NCBI RefSeq assembly: GCF_050436995.1
Contig: NC_134771.1
Span: 2,397,501-2,461,500, forward strand
Direction: 5' to 3'
DNA length: 64,000 nt
Origin: Anticarsia gemmatalis
Lineage: Eukaryota > Arthropoda > Insecta > Lepidoptera > Erebidae
Made by a program: the position numbers and the translations under genes. The stretch's first letter is position 1. Every line of letters begins with the position of its first letter. Below the pieces are notes generated by a model. It did not search any database and was not told the origin of the DNA. It saw only the letters and a program-made list of their open reading frames with translations. Shown piece after piece: positions 30,891-40,544 of this stretch.

Positions 30891-31448
30891 CTAGGAGACC
30901 GCTTAATAAGTAAAAATGGTCTTTAACTATAAAATATATACATTGTATTAAGTATAAGTAAGAATTATTTGCTTAAATTAAATTGGTTTTTGTCTATAAT
31001 GAAAAGCGTTGTAATTTCTTTATTTCTAAAAATTATAGACCAATAAGAGAAGTGAATTATAAAAATCTGAGTCGCAAAAAAATCGAATCTGAATATCAAA
31101 ATCATCGGATAAAAATCTCTTCAGACTTGCTAAAAAAGTCGTGTTGCGTGAAACAAAACAATAATAAAATAATAAAAAATAATAGAAAGTGAGGGTCCGA
31201 AAAGATCTTTTCCGGTGTTTATACATAATTGTTTCATATAGTGTTGCCATTACATAAGTAAGAAAGTTGCCAATTAAAATTCGCGTCTGACTCGCGTTAT
31301 TTCGTAATTATTTTATAGCCTTTTGTTTTATATATATACATTTTTTTTATTTAAATTAAACTGGCGGATTGCATGTGTGGACTTAGGTCAATGACCTAAG
31401 TTTGACAGTTACGTAGAATCACTAGAATCTTCTTTGAATCAACCAGCC
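30891..31448. other. Stretch without gene
   Basis: The open frame at 30983-31192 is Lys/Asn-rich, AT-driven, and begins at TTG; no homology or signals support it. Confidence 0.4.
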
Positions 31449-31628
31449 TTTCTAGGCTTTTTTCTGTTTAGCCTTTCTTCCAACTATGTTGGAGTCGGCT
31501 TCTATTCTCATCGGATGCAGCTGAATACCAGTGTTTTACATGGAGCGACTGCTTATCTGACCTCCACAACCCAGTTACCTGGGTTATAACACGATTCCCT
31601 TCGGTAAGACTGATTGTCAGACTTAGAA
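31449..31628 (-). mobile_element. SINE 5S-B, minus strand, 3' two thirds
   Basis: CTTCCAACTATGTTGGAGTC, CATCGGATGCAGCTGAATAC, CATGGAGCGACTGCTTATCT and CCTTCGGTAAGACTGATTG. The 5S-like head is absent. Confidence 0.7.
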
Positions 31629-31699
31629 GGATAAAAGCTTCTTTCGTTCTAGGTAAAATGAAATTATTAATTTGTAGAGGGGCAAAGTAAGGTTTTTTC

Positions 31700-31860
31700 T
31701 AATGTTCTCAAATAGTATCCCGTAGTTGTTGCAACGTGCCCGGTATATGATATACTCGCTCCATATTACATGGGACTAACATTGTTAATAGTCAAAGTGG
31801 GTGCATTTTTCTTCTGTCTACATCTTCGGGTATAACAGGCGTGATATTATATATATAATT
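31700..31860 (+). mobile_element. Family E repeat, 3' part
   Basis: AGTATCCCGTAGTTGTTGCA, TTACATGGGACTAACATTGT and TACATCTTCGGGTATAACAG, then GCGTGATATTATATATATA. Confidence 0.55.
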
Positions 31861-32112
31861 AGCTAATTAAATAACAGGATATCGAACTTTAAAATTAGAT
31901 CTTCCATATAAATCTGGCCGTTACGAACACTCTAAATAATTAAATTAAGAATAATACATTCTAATTTCAGAAATACAATGCGTATGTTAGCAACAGGCGT
32001 TCCCACGCAAAATTTATTTTTGCAATGTTTAAAAAGTTGCACAATTTAGTTGAATTCGTTATGAAGACTTGAATATTTACGCCATTTTATAGTTATTTTT
32101 GAAATTGTTAAT

Positions 32113-32210
32113 CACTGTATGGATGTGAATGAAAAATAAGTTTGTAAGGATCGTACCAAGTGGCGTTCTCTGGTCTCTGCCTATCCTTATGGGTAGAAAG
32201 CGTGATTTTA
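32113..32210 (+). mobile_element. LINE 3' end
   Basis: GTATGGATGTGAATGAAAAA, GTAAGGATCGTACCAAGTGG, CTCTGCCTATCCTTATGGG. The ORF end is in frame except for one deletion. Confidence 0.65.
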
Positions 32211-32321
32211 ATTGTTATTTTAAAATTAGACTGTTATAGTAAGCGTTGTTGCAATTTATATTGTTAACAAATATAGCAACGAAATTTTCAGAGATAATTT
32301 CATTATATATACTTAAAATCA

Positions 32322-32422
32322 CTCCTTTTCTCAGGGGTAGGCAGAGATTATAGAACTTGCTGCAATTCTACAAACTTCTATTGCTTCATTTACTTTCATA
32401 CATCTTGTCATACAAGACAAAA
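32322..32422 (-). mobile_element. LINE 3' end, minus strand
   Basis: AAAATCACTCCTTTTCTCAG, GGGTAGGCAGAGATTATAGA, TTCATACATCTTGTCATAC. It lies in inverse to the copy at 32113. Confidence 0.6.
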
Positions 32423-32769
32423 ATACCATTTTGAATTTTGACGTTAATCAAATAATAATTGATAACTCTTCTTTTCATATTCAAACTTATGTCCAGCAAC
32501 GGCAATGAGCTAGATAATAATTTCTAAGTCCTTTTAGCCTATACTAAGACTAATGGGAAAACCACAAGACCTAGTACTACGTATCGAGTAGGCCTATTCA
32601 CTGGTGACGGACAGACATTCGCGTCTACTTAGTCAATAATACAGGTACAATTAGTTCTAAAGAAATGTAGTTGATAATGGCTTTTTTATAGAAACAGATT
32701 TTACTAAAATAACTTAGTGTATTTCTTTTTATAGGTACTTTTTAACCCATTAGACCAAGACTCGCTATG

Positions 32770-32874
32770 TTTAACATGGGAGTTATATTGTTAATGGCGT
32801 AACATGTGTGTATGTTCAATTCTGCCTACACTTTCGTGTGTAGCAAGCGTGATATGTATGTATGTATGTATGTA
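32770..32874 (+). mobile_element. Family E repeat, 3' part with (TATG)n tail
   Basis: AACATGGGAGTTATATTGTT, AATTCTGCCTACACTTTCGT, then GCGTGATATGTATGTATGTA. This copy shows that the family E tail can also be (TATG)n. Confidence 0.55.
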
Positions 32875-32921
32875 CATTTATTTAGAAATGCCCAGCTATT
32901 ACGGTAAAAAATGAGTGAAAA

Positions 32922-33125
32922 ACTCCGTGGCGCAGTGGTTTAGGTGGTTGCTACGCCACTACCACTGCGTCGGGAGGTCGTGGTGTCGATTCCCATACGA
33001 AACAAATTTTGTGTGATCCACAAATAATTGTTTCGGGTCTGGTTGTACTTTGTGCTTGGTGTTTGTAAAACTCTCCGCGATACAAAAGCAATTCTTAGTG
33101 AGGGAATTGTCTTTAAAATAAAGAT
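32922..33125 (+). mobile_element. SINE-T, plus strand, full length
   Basis: The head reads CTCCGTGGCGCAGTGGTTTA (A-box), then a 3-CAC-rich inner part, then GTCGTGGTGTCGATTCCCAT (B-box). The body is family specific: GTGTGATCCACAAATAATTG, GGGTCTGGTTGTACTTTGTG, GTTTGTAAAACTCTCCGCG and AGCAATTCTTAGTGAGGGA. This is the reference copy in the window. Confidence 0.75.
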
Positions 33126-33495
33126 TTCATAATAAATATACAATAAAACAAACCTTTTCTCTTTATTTTCTAAACGTCAAAAGTCAATTTAACTGGTCTC
33201 AACTTACGCAACGACATTAAAAAGAAACCACTAGGGTTTTCACTTAATTAAAAACGTACAATTTATTCGAAATTAAACTGGTCAATTTGACAGATTATTG
33301 AACGAATGAATGAATGGTTTCGGTTTTAAATTAATGTGTTATGTGAAAGTCATAAGTGTTTTATAATAAGCACTTTAGTTATTCGAAATTAAAGCCTTTT
33401 CTCGGAGAATAAGCATTTAAGTTTTACGAAATTTTCAAGATTGTTTTTAAGGAATCCATGTCGACATTTTATGACAAAATTTGGACCTAATGTTT

Positions 33496-33625
33496 ACCTG
33501 TTATACCCAAAGGTGTAGGCAGAGGTGTATGAAATACACTCACGTTTCGCCATTAACAATGTTAGTCCCATGTAACAGGAAAAGCCATTAACTGAGCACG
33601 TTAACAAACTAGTCCTGGCTACCAT
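33496..33625 (-). mobile_element. Family E repeat, minus strand, 3' part
   Basis: CCTGTTATACCCAAAGGTGT, CACTCACGTTTCGCCATTAA and ATGTTAGTCCCATGTAACAG; the head is missing. Confidence 0.6.
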
Positions 33626-33737
33626 TAACGATAACCTAATATAATATCAATAACAAATAGACTTTTAAAAAATTACATTTAGCAGCAAAAGCTTCTAAAT
33701 AATAATATAATTTTAATAAAACAATCATTTATTATAT

Positions 33738-33832
33738 ACATACATCAATAGGGAAAGACAGCGCCACATAAAACGTTCCTTACAAACTTCCCTTGCTTCA
33801 TTCACATCCATTCACTCATTACATAATCGTAT
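33738..33832 (-). mobile_element. LINE 3' end, minus strand
   Basis: ACATACATCAATAGGGAAAG, CCTTACAAACTTCCCTTGCT and TCATTCACATCCATTCAC. Confidence 0.6.
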
Positions 33833-34037
33833 AATATATATTACGTTATTCACTAAAAAAATATTTATTTTCACAGTTCTTGTATTTTTAGTGAAAATAA
33901 TCTCATTGTTGTATGTTCGCGGCATTTTTGTGAAGAAACCTTTAGACAGGACAATATAGATGCTGAGATACTTTCACTTGATAAATAAAAAGTTTTGGCG
34001 AGAGTCGGATCTCGTTTCTTTATTTGATAGAGGATTT

Positions 34038-34100
34038 ACCCCCGGTTTCTGAGGTACATTTAGCAGTAGTTTATCTATTCAATAGCGTTTAAACTCATGC
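34038..34100 (+). mobile_element. MITE-1, one arm
   Basis: ACCCCCGGTTTCTGAGGTAC, ATTTAGCAGTAGTTTATCTA and TTCAATAGCGTTT match the left arm of the element at 10320. The second arm is lost. Confidence 0.6.
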
Positions 34101-34617
34101 ATAAAAAAGACTCATTGTGTCAGATTACTTAAGTTTGAAATATAATTATTTTCTCAGAAAAAAAAAACGGTATAGGAAGTCATCTTTATATTATAAGTTC
34201 AATGTACAAATATTTTTATATGAGTTGGATTTTTAAAGCTTCAGTTTGCAGATTATAATCATATTAAGAAACTAATTAAATGAACAAAAGTATTCCAGAA
34301 ACACACAAATTGCTTGCCACTTAACAAAAATAAAATCTCACATTAAAAAATTAAATCCAATTATCTCGAAAGTAACAACCCTACGGTGCTTTCTTAACAC
34401 CGAAACGTGCATGTCCTTTATTATAATTTTGGTGCAATAATAAAACGCACTCGACTTGTGAAAGTACCGCCAAAATGTCAATTGAAACTTTTTAAAAAAG
34501 TTGCTGTAAAGGCGGCTTGTCAATGCCATTAAAACAGCGTTGTAAAACTTTATGGTTAAGTTAAATATTGAATTTTAAGTTTACTTTATATTCGAAATAT
34601 TATTTTATATAAACATA
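34101..34617. other. Stretch without gene
   Basis: AT-rich with no repeat recognised. The minus-strand frame at 34338-34529 has no supporting signal. Confidence 0.35.
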
Positions 34618-34620
34618 CGA

Positions 34621-34803
34621 CTGTCATTTTCAAAGATCTTTGACAGTCGTTACCAGTAGTCAGAAGCTCGAAAGTCTGACATCCAGTCTTACCAAGGGGT
34701 ATCGTGTTATATCCCAGGTAACTGGGTTGTGGAGGTCAGATAGACAGTCGTTCGTAAAATACTGGTATTCAGCTGCATCCTGAGTGATTGGAAGCCGATT
34801 TTT
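34621..34803 (+). mobile_element. SINE 5S-B, body only
   Basis: CTGTCATTTTCAAAGATCTT through GGGTATCGTGTTATATCCCA to GTGATTGGAAGCCGATT. The head is lost and the final bases are replaced by a T run. Confidence 0.7.
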
Positions 34804-35324
34804 TAACATTTTACGGCTTCTTAGTTATATATAAAACTATGTATTAAGTATGTACGTAAAATCAAGTACAAACCTAGGCGAAATCAGGATGGGCCGCTGC
34901 CCGCTTACAAATAATTAGACATTACATTACGACATCATAATCTGACGCCGCAATTTAATAATCGATTCAAAATTATTACTTGTAACCGAAAAAACTAGCT
35001 TATATTAACATTATTCAGAAACCAGTGCATCCGGTCGCACAACATCGCCAAATAAGCGATAACTAGAATTGCTTGTACGCAAATTTAGCCCATTGTGGCA
35101 AATACCAGTTTTTTTTCATTGTACTCCCCCTTGGGAGTTCAAAGCTATTATTTAAAACCAGTAGACATTTTGCATCTGTGGTGGACAGATTAAAAATATT
35201 TTTATGAAATCTCTTTTTTTTTTATAATCCAGATAATTTTCGTTCAATCGTATTTATTACTGACTGACTTGACTTTGACTGAAAGAGAAAAAAACATTCG
35301 TATCTTTCTAAATACCAATAGTAC

Positions 35325-35398
35325 TATACCCGTTTCGTCAATCGAACCGAAGACCTTACGCTTAGTAATCAGATACACTACCAACCGCGCTTTAAAGG
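35325..35398 (-). mobile_element. tRNA-like SINE remnant, minus strand
   Basis: TCGTCAATCGAACCGAAGAC is the complement of a B-box-like sequence and CACTACCAACCGCGCTTTA the complement of an A-box region. The body is not assignable. Confidence 0.4.
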
Positions 35399-35417
35399 CA
35401 GAAAAATAACATATCAT

Positions 35418-35530
35418 AACTATCGAAAAATTTTACTGGAAAATCTGTTTAGCGCCTCTACCGGGCTCCGTAAGAACTATTTTGGTAGTACATTTTAAAT
35501 GTCAAACTCTCGTTACTATACAGAATTGCG
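35418..35530 (+). mobile_element. MITE-2 copy, partial
   Basis: ACTATCGAAAAATTTTACTG, AAAATCTGTTTAGCGCCTCT, ACCGGGCTCCGTAAGAACTA and TTTTGGTAGTACATTTTAAA match the core of 904-1070; the terminal repeats are worn. Confidence 0.5.
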
Positions 35531-35639
35531 CTCCAGACTTTCCTGTATTGTAGACTTCTGTATTCTCAAAAGAAGTCTAAAACCTTAATTTAAGACCTAA
35601 ATTTAGTCTAAAATGTAGTGTTAAATAACATTATAGGTA

Positions 35640-35833
35640 CCAGGGCGACTAGGATAGCATAACATGTGACAAGTAGTGCTAAAGTACGCAAGAAAAAGTT
35701 GCCTGGCCAAGACCCATATTAGCTCGTACGTGTGCCGACTGACGTTACTTGATAGTTGCAGTGTTTAAGCTTTGATTAGTATAGTTGTCTCTTTCATTCG
35801 TAAGCAGTTTTTGAGTGAGTGAAAGTGACAAAT
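35640..35833 (+). promoter_or_regulatory. Candidate promoter patch
   Basis: Repeat-free, less AT-rich sequence with CpGs (GCTCGTACGTGTGCCGACTG, ACGTTACTTG) and TTGCAGTGTTTAAG leads to an ATG and donor at 35852. It resembles the leaders of the other first exons but has no distinct motif. Confidence 0.25.
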
Positions 35834-35852
35834 ATGATTGATGACGTTTTTG
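35834..35852 (+). CDS. Candidate short first coding exon (MIDDVF...)
   Basis: ATG, five codons and one base end at TTTG|GTGAGA, again in phase 1. The peptide is too short to judge, so this rests on position, phase and the repeat-free setting only. Confidence 0.18.
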
Positions 35853-35917
35853 GTGAGATTGTTAAGTTTAAGATTTTATATTTTTGTTGAGTATTTGTAT
35901 CGTATTATTTAACTTAT

Positions 35918-36080
35918 ATTATAGATGCGAATATTGGGATGTTTGTTACTCAATCACGCTAACATTACTGCATAGATTTCGATGAAAGGTACACAGTTTA
36001 TAACCTGGATTAACACATTGATTTTTATACCCGAAATTTTGAAATCACTGCCTACCAATATGGGAAAAAGTTGCAATATT
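35918..36080 (+). mobile_element. Helitron-like remnant and LINE tail fragment
   Basis: Bases 35918-36045 carry GATGTTTGTTACTCAATCAC, CATAGATTTCGATGAAAGG and ATACCCGAAATTTTGAAATC of the Hel-2 type. Bases 36047-36080 read CTGCCTACCAATATGGGAAA, a LINE ORF end. Confidence 0.5.
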
Positions 36081-36085
36081 ATTTA

Positions 36086-36180
36086 ATGAATCACTGTCCC
36101 ATTGCGGGGCAAGAGTCTTGCACTAGAGTGATGGAGGGGTTAGGACTTGAGCCCACCACGTTGACCAAGTGTGGAGCTGT
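36086..36180 (+). mobile_element. GCTGGGC repeat, partial
   Basis: ATCACTGTCCCATTGCGGGG, GGGTTAGGACTTGAGCCCAC and GACCAAGTGTGG. Confidence 0.6.
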
Positions 36181-36730
36181 AAAAAATATTTGCTTAGTAT
36201 ATTTTAAAAGTTGTTTAGCTTTGATTAATAGTTTATTTAATCAGTGCATTAGTGAAAGACTGACTAAATAAAAAATACGTATTTCTGGCCAATAAATCAA
36301 GCTCAAATTATACGAGTAAAAATAAAATCTAACTAATTTTAAACGCCTAAATTAATATTCAAAACTTAGTGACAACTTTCGACAAGCATCCTGTTATAAA
36401 CAACGGTTAAAAACGTGCGAATTTTGGCTAAAAATAAAACCAAACCGGTTGGAAAAGAATAGAGAAACAACTTTTACTTTCAAAACGGGTTTTAGAAATT
36501 CACGGAATAATAAAAAGTTGACATTTTATAATCCTTGTTATATATGACTTATATCATTATTATTTATTACGGAAGTTTTTAAATAATAAATTATAAAAAG
36601 GATTTTAAATTCCGTTTCCTATTTTCTTTTTACTTTCTATCTTTAAGAAATAAATTGATCTGAGTTTTTTTGCAAATACTATTTAAATATTTATTTGCCA
36701 ATACAATTACTTATTTAAGTATTTCCTTAA
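36181..36730. other. Stretch without gene
   Basis: AT-rich, nothing recognised. Confidence 0.35.
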
Positions 36731-36895
36731 AAAGACAACTCTTGCATTAAGAATTACTCTTGTGTCGTGGGGACTTTTACAAACTTACAAACAACGGACA
36801 CAAAGTACAACCAGACCCGATACAAATATTTTTGCAGACTGTCAAAAGGACTCTGCTCTACCTTCTAGAATAACAGGCGTGATATTAAGTACATA
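36731..36895 (-). mobile_element. SINE-T 3' half and family E tail
   Basis: Bases 36731-36830 match the SINE-T body on the minus strand (CTCTTGTGTCGTGGGGACTT, GGACACAAAGTACAACCAGA). Bases 36848-36895 read CTGCTCTACCTTCTAGAATA then ACAGGCGTGATATTAAGTAC, a + strand family E tail. Confidence 0.55.
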
Positions 36896-36919
36896 CATCA
36901 AATTATAAATAAAAAAAAA

Positions 36920-37125
36920 TCCATTACTGTCCCACTGCTGGGCCAAGGGTCTTCTCCTAATAAGGACAAAAAATGTGCAAAAACGCATGCTTTAAATACA
37001 AACCACTCATAAAATCTACCAAACAACCGTTTTAAAGATGTTTAATAAATAAATTTAACCCATTAATGTCCCACTGCTGGGCAAGAGTCTCCTCCCATAA
37101 TGAGGTAAGAGACCCCTTCATTAGG
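36920..37125 (+). mobile_element. GCTGGGC repeat, two partial copies
   Basis: Copies start at 36926 (ACTGTCCCACTGCTGGGCCA) and at 37063 (TAATGTCCCACTGCTGGGCA). The second ends in a small inverted duplication of its CTCCTCCCATAATGAGG block (37090-37127). Confidence 0.6.
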
Positions 37126-37199
37126 AGGTGGTGATAAATAAATAATAAAATAAATACTAAAGTATCAAGACTCTTGGTTCGTAGTACACACATTTACGT

Positions 37200-37212
37200 A
37201 TGCGCATGCGTG
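37200..37212. promoter_or_regulatory. NRF1/Ewg-like palindrome
   Basis: ATGCGCATGCGTG matches the NRF1 motif YGCGCAYGCGCR almost throughout. It lies just upstream of the tandem-repeat and hairpin block. Confidence 0.35.
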
Positions 37213-37254
37213 TAGCGTGCACTCAGGTACTGATATGATAATATTAGCTCGCAT

Positions 37255-37565
37255 GTACTGTGCCGCGTTCACTATCTGTCTAGTAGGCAGTTGTGGTAGG
37301 TTGGTGCTGCGTTTAGATTGAGTTTGTTAAGGCTAGGTATTGTGCCTCGTTTAGTATCTATCTAGTGGTTAGTTGTGTTTGGTTGATGCTGCGTTTACAT
37401 TTAGTTTAGTCGAGTATCTTACTAGATAGTAAGATACTCGACTAGACACAGTACCTCTAAAAGTCAGATGACTTTTAGAGGTACTGTGTCTCGTTTAGTA
37501 TCGACCTATAAGGCAGTTGTGTTAAGGTTTGTGCGACGTTTGCACTGAGTCTAGGTTTGGTAGAT
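37255..37565. repeat. Three tandem ~82-bp units interrupted by two palindromes
   Basis: Units begin GTACTGTGCCGCGTTCACTA (37255), GTATTGTGCCTCGTTTAGTA (37337) and GTACTGTGTCTCGTTTAGTA (37481), each followed by an AGTTGTG-GGTT-GTGCTGCGTTT block. Units 1 and 2 are 82 bases apart. Units 2 and 3 are 144 apart, because two perfect hairpins fill the gap. Confidence 0.75.
37407..37491. repeat. Twin perfect hairpins, back to back
   Basis: Hairpin 1 has 18-bp arms (37407-37424 and 37427-37444) around the two-base loop GA. Hairpin 2 has 23-bp arms (37444-37466 and 37469-37491), again around GA. The right arm of hairpin 2 is the start of tandem unit 3 and the left arm of hairpin 1 continues the end of unit 2, so the two inner arms are the inverted copies. 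Confidence 0.9.
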
Positions 37566-38220
37566 AATTCAGTAGTTAGATAAAGCTAAAAAATGTTTGC
37601 TATTGCTAGAAGATTTTTGAAAATAGGTTCGAAAATACCAGAACCAAATTTTATTCTGTTTATAGGTGTATTTCTTTACTCCCGTAGATTGTAGCGAGAT
37701 TTTAGTTAATTTACAGCCTTTTTTACAACACACACAAAGTTTTTTTCTAATCCTATTGGCCGATTGTTAGTACCATAAATTGGCATGCCCAAAACAACAA
37801 GTAAAATAATATTAAAATTAGCTATTATATCGTAATAAATGATTTTAACTTCTAAAAATCTGTTTTGAAATAACCAAAGAAACCAGACTACGATAAAAAC
37901 TAAACTAAAAGATATAAATTCACTAGGGTTTTTGTTATTTAAAACATTTATATCTCAAGGGCGTGAATTTTGCAAGAGCGTCCCAGATTTAACTTCAACA
38001 CAATCAGTTACAAATAAATGTATTTTTCTTGTTAAATATGTATGGAATTTGGATGAAATTAACTGTTGGATAAAAAGGTCAGTTTTGAGTACATTTGTTG
38101 TTGTTTTAATGACAGAAAGAATGCCGCGTTGCTCATTTATTTAAGCTATAAAAATAGGGACACAATTATTTTCGTTTATATTCAAAAGAAACACACACCT
38201 ATGACTTTTGGAACTTACGT
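37566..38220. other. Repeat-poor stretch
   Basis: Open frames at 37593-37665 (ending at an AG|GTGTAT donor, phase 1) and 37932-38144 exist but have AT-driven composition and no other support. Confidence 0.35.
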
Positions 38221-38231
38221 GTATTAGAAAT

Positions 38232-38405
38232 AATTATCACTTGTATCAACGGTGAAGGAAAACATCGTGATGCAAACTTGCATGCCTGAGAGTTCTTTAG
38301 AACAGTTCTTGAAGGTATGCAAAGTCCCCAACCCGCAATTGACTCAAAATCTAACCCCTCTCTCATTACGAGAGGAGATCCTTGCCCAGCAGTCGGAAAT
38401 TAATC
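38232..38405 (-). mobile_element. GCTGGGC repeat, minus strand, nearly complete
   Basis: AATTATCACTTGTATCAACG, GTGAAGGAAAACATCGTGAT, GAGAGTTCTTTAGAACAGTT, GCAAAGTCCCCAACCCGCAA and CCTTGCCCAGCAGTCGGAAA, in the reverse order of the copy at 6361. Confidence 0.7.
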
Positions 38406-38436
38406 CACTCCCATCTCCCTAAATCAAATTTTAATT

Positions 38437-38628
38437 TGAAAAAGACAACTCCCGCACTAAAAATGGCTCTTGTGTCGCGGGGACTTTTACAAACATACAA
38501 ACTACGGACACAAAGTACAACCAGGCCCAACAATTTGTAGATCGCACAAATAATTGTCCCATGTGGGAACCGACCCTCCCGACGCAATGGTAGCGGCGTG
38601 GTGACTTAAACCACTGCGCCACGGATAC
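38437..38628 (-). mobile_element. SINE-T, minus strand, full length
   Basis: From the right: TCCGTGGCGCAGTGGTTTAA (A-box), then the B-box region GGGAGGGTCGGTTCCCACAT, then the body to the CGCGACACAAGAGCC block and GTCTTT end. The antisense frames over 38366-38754 are by-products. Confidence 0.7.
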
Positions 38629-38925
38629 TCTGATCCTTTGAAATTCACCAGCAATCAAGCCTTCCAAACCACATAATAGCCAACAAATTGAACACAATAT
38701 AAAATTGATAACTTTGGCAAGAATTACGTCACAGTTGACGCTTATTATTTGCAATATAGACCAATAGGCTTACGTTATTAGAGGTCAGTAACAAGGTTGC
38801 GTTTTCTATTATATGAAAGCTGAAATAAGATTTGGACATCAGAAACATCAAATAGGTCAGATTTTATGCCATTTTTACTTATTCTATTGAACTAGCTAAG
38901 GCATCGTTTTTCACATAAAGATAAA
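38629..38925. other. Stretch without gene
   Basis: Nothing recognised. Confidence 0.3.
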
Positions 38926-39065
38926 AAAGGGTATTGATGTTTGAAAAAGAGAGTTGAAGAGCCATGATTTGACATAGGTTATGTTAAATCATGGCTCTTC
39001 AACTATCTCCATACCAAATTTAATCATAATTGGCTCAGCGATTTAGTCAAGAAAACGCAAAGGAA
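38926..39065 (-). mobile_element. Helitron-like remnant carrying a hairpin
   Basis: CTCTTCAACTATCTCCATAC, CAAATTTAATCATAATTGGC and TCAGCGATTTAGTCAAGAAA match the Helitron-like bodies near 49860. The hairpin at 38952-39004 has formed at its left end. Confidence 0.5.
38952..39004. repeat. Near-perfect hairpin, 24-bp arms
   Basis: The arm AGTTGAAGAGCCATGATTTG and its following ACAT (38952-38975) are repeated in inverse at 38981-39004 with one mismatch and a five-base loop (AGGTT). The right arm continues into the Helitron-like body, so the left arm is probably the inverted copy. Confidence 0.9.
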
Positions 39066-39430
39066 AGCAGTGTATTAAGTATGGAAAAACCTACCCTTGT
39101 TTTATGCGATAAAATATTTATTAATAATTAACTTATATTTATTATATTACTTATTTTTAGTATTTAGTATTAGTAGTTATAAAAAGAAGTACCTAAAATA
39201 ACTGAAACATTTCCCAAAAAATTGCTCTACCAAATTTTGTACGTCTAAAAGATTCATCTCCAAAACCACTTAGCTTTCTCAAACCAAAATAAGTAAGAGG
39301 AAGTAAAGAACCAATATTGAATCGGAAATGAACCGCTAATAATATTATATCAACATTTGTGGCATGACGTGAGAGTGAAAGTATTACCAATAAGACAGAA
39401 ATTACTTCGATCTGATCAAATTATATGCAA
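39066..39430. other. Stretch without gene
   Basis: AT-rich. The minus-strand frame 39193-39390 has no supporting signal. Confidence 0.3.
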
Positions 39431-39602
39431 AATAGCTTTTGCCCGCGTGGTTTGTGACTTAGGACAGAATTTTCATTCAAACTTTTTCATCCCCTATTTT
39501 ATCTTCTTGGGGGTAGAATTGATCAAAATCCTTTTTTAACATATGTTTACTCCATAATATCTACCTGCATGCCAAATTTCAGCCCGATTCGTCCAATGGT
39601 TA
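39431..39602 (-). mobile_element. Helitron-like remnant
   Basis: TTTTGCCCGCGTGGTTTGTG, AGGACAGAATTTTCATTCAA, TAGAATTGATCAAAATCC and CTACCTGCATGCCAAATTTC share order with 17590-17830. Confidence 0.55.
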
Positions 39603-39606
39603 GCTT

Positions 39607-39795
39607 GGTAAGACTGGTTGTCAGACTTTGAAGCTTCTGACTACTGTTAACGACTGTCAAAGATCTTTGAAAATGACGGCCGGGACCCTCAATTTAACAT
39701 GCCTTTCGAAACACGAAGGAACTCGATATGTACAAGATGGTCACCCATCCACAGAACAAGCTCGTCAAGCGTAGCTTAACCTCAGAGATTGATTC
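39607..39795 (-). mobile_element. SINE 5S-B, minus strand, 5' part with head
   Basis: AGACTGGTTGTCAGACTTTG, GTTAACGACTGTCAAAGATC, CGGCCGGGACCCTCAATTTA, then GGTCACCCATCCACAGAACA and GCTCGTCAAGCGTAGCTTAA, the complement of a 5S-like head. Confidence 0.7.
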
Positions 39796-39937
39796 GTTCG
39801 GCTGTTGTTAACTAAGCCACGAGCTCCTCAGACAGTAATCGAATAAAACGCAATAAAATTGAAGTTACGAAATCTATGTTTCAGGCAAGTAACTCTCCCG
39901 TGAACTAACTCGATTCAAACGCACAAAATGCATTGAT

Positions 39938-39985
39938 TTGCACATGTGTGTGTGTGTGTCACGTGTGTGTGTGCGTGCACGCATG
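39938..39985. repeat. (GT)n microsatellite
   Basis: CACATGTGTGTGTGTGTGTC, then ACGTGTGTGTGTGCGTGCAC. It is an imperfect alternating purine-pyrimidine tract. Confidence 0.85.
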
Positions 39986-40184
39986 TCGAGTGATGACGTC
40001 ATCGCACAAATCACTAGAGGGACAAAATATTTAATTGCAAGTTTCATTGGTATCAAATGTTTGAAGGCAATATTGTAATACGTAGTTTTGTAATTCGACT
40101 TTGCTCGCTATTTTAGACGATATTTCTATAGTTTGTTTGGATAAAAAGTATGGTATATTGTAAAGGAATAATGCAGCTTTTTAT

Positions 40185-40245
40185 TAGTAAAATAATTTTT
40201 GAAATCGGTTCAGTAGTTTCGGAGAAAGACGGCCTGAAACGTCTC
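40185..40245 (-). mobile_element. Helitron-like fragment
   Basis: TTTTTGAAATCGGTTCAGTA and GTTTCGGAGAAAGACGGCC resemble the Helitron-like body in the AATCGGTTCAGTAGTTT region. Confidence 0.4.
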
Positions 40246-40282
40246 TAATAATAGTCTTTTTTTTTATTTTTGGTCATTTATA

Positions 40283-40462
40283 ACATCACGCTTGTTATAC
40301 CCAAAGGTGTAGGCAGAGGTTTATAAAATACACCTACGTTTCACCATTAACAATGTTAGTCCCATATAATAGGGATACTTTTACCATATATACATTGCAC
40401 GTTACCAAACTCCTTGCCACAATTAACAAAAAATCATTGATTCGAACCCGAAACCTCACAAT
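40283..40462 (-). mobile_element. Family E repeat, minus strand, with B-box end
   Basis: ATCACGCTTGTTATACCCAA, CACCTACGTTTCACCATTAA, ATGTTAGTCCCATATAATAG, then GATTCGAACCCGAAACCTCA, the complement of a tRNA-like B-box. Confidence 0.65.
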
Positions 40463-40544
40463 CAGCAGCCTACAACAACAAATACTAAATTTTAATTAAT
40501 TAAAGGACAGTTTTCACAATTACCAATAGTTTTTCTTTAATCAA

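Noticed and set aside
37593..37665. Another ATG-to-donor mini-exon in phase 1 (MFAIARRFLK...)
   Set aside because: The donor AG|GTGTAT is weak and the codons are AT-driven. It would fit the alternative-exon pattern, but such ATG-donor pairs arise easily by chance.
38952..39004. Pre-miRNA
   Set aside because: The nearly perfect arms and five-base loop are atypical for a pre-miRNA, and one arm belongs to a Helitron-like repeat.
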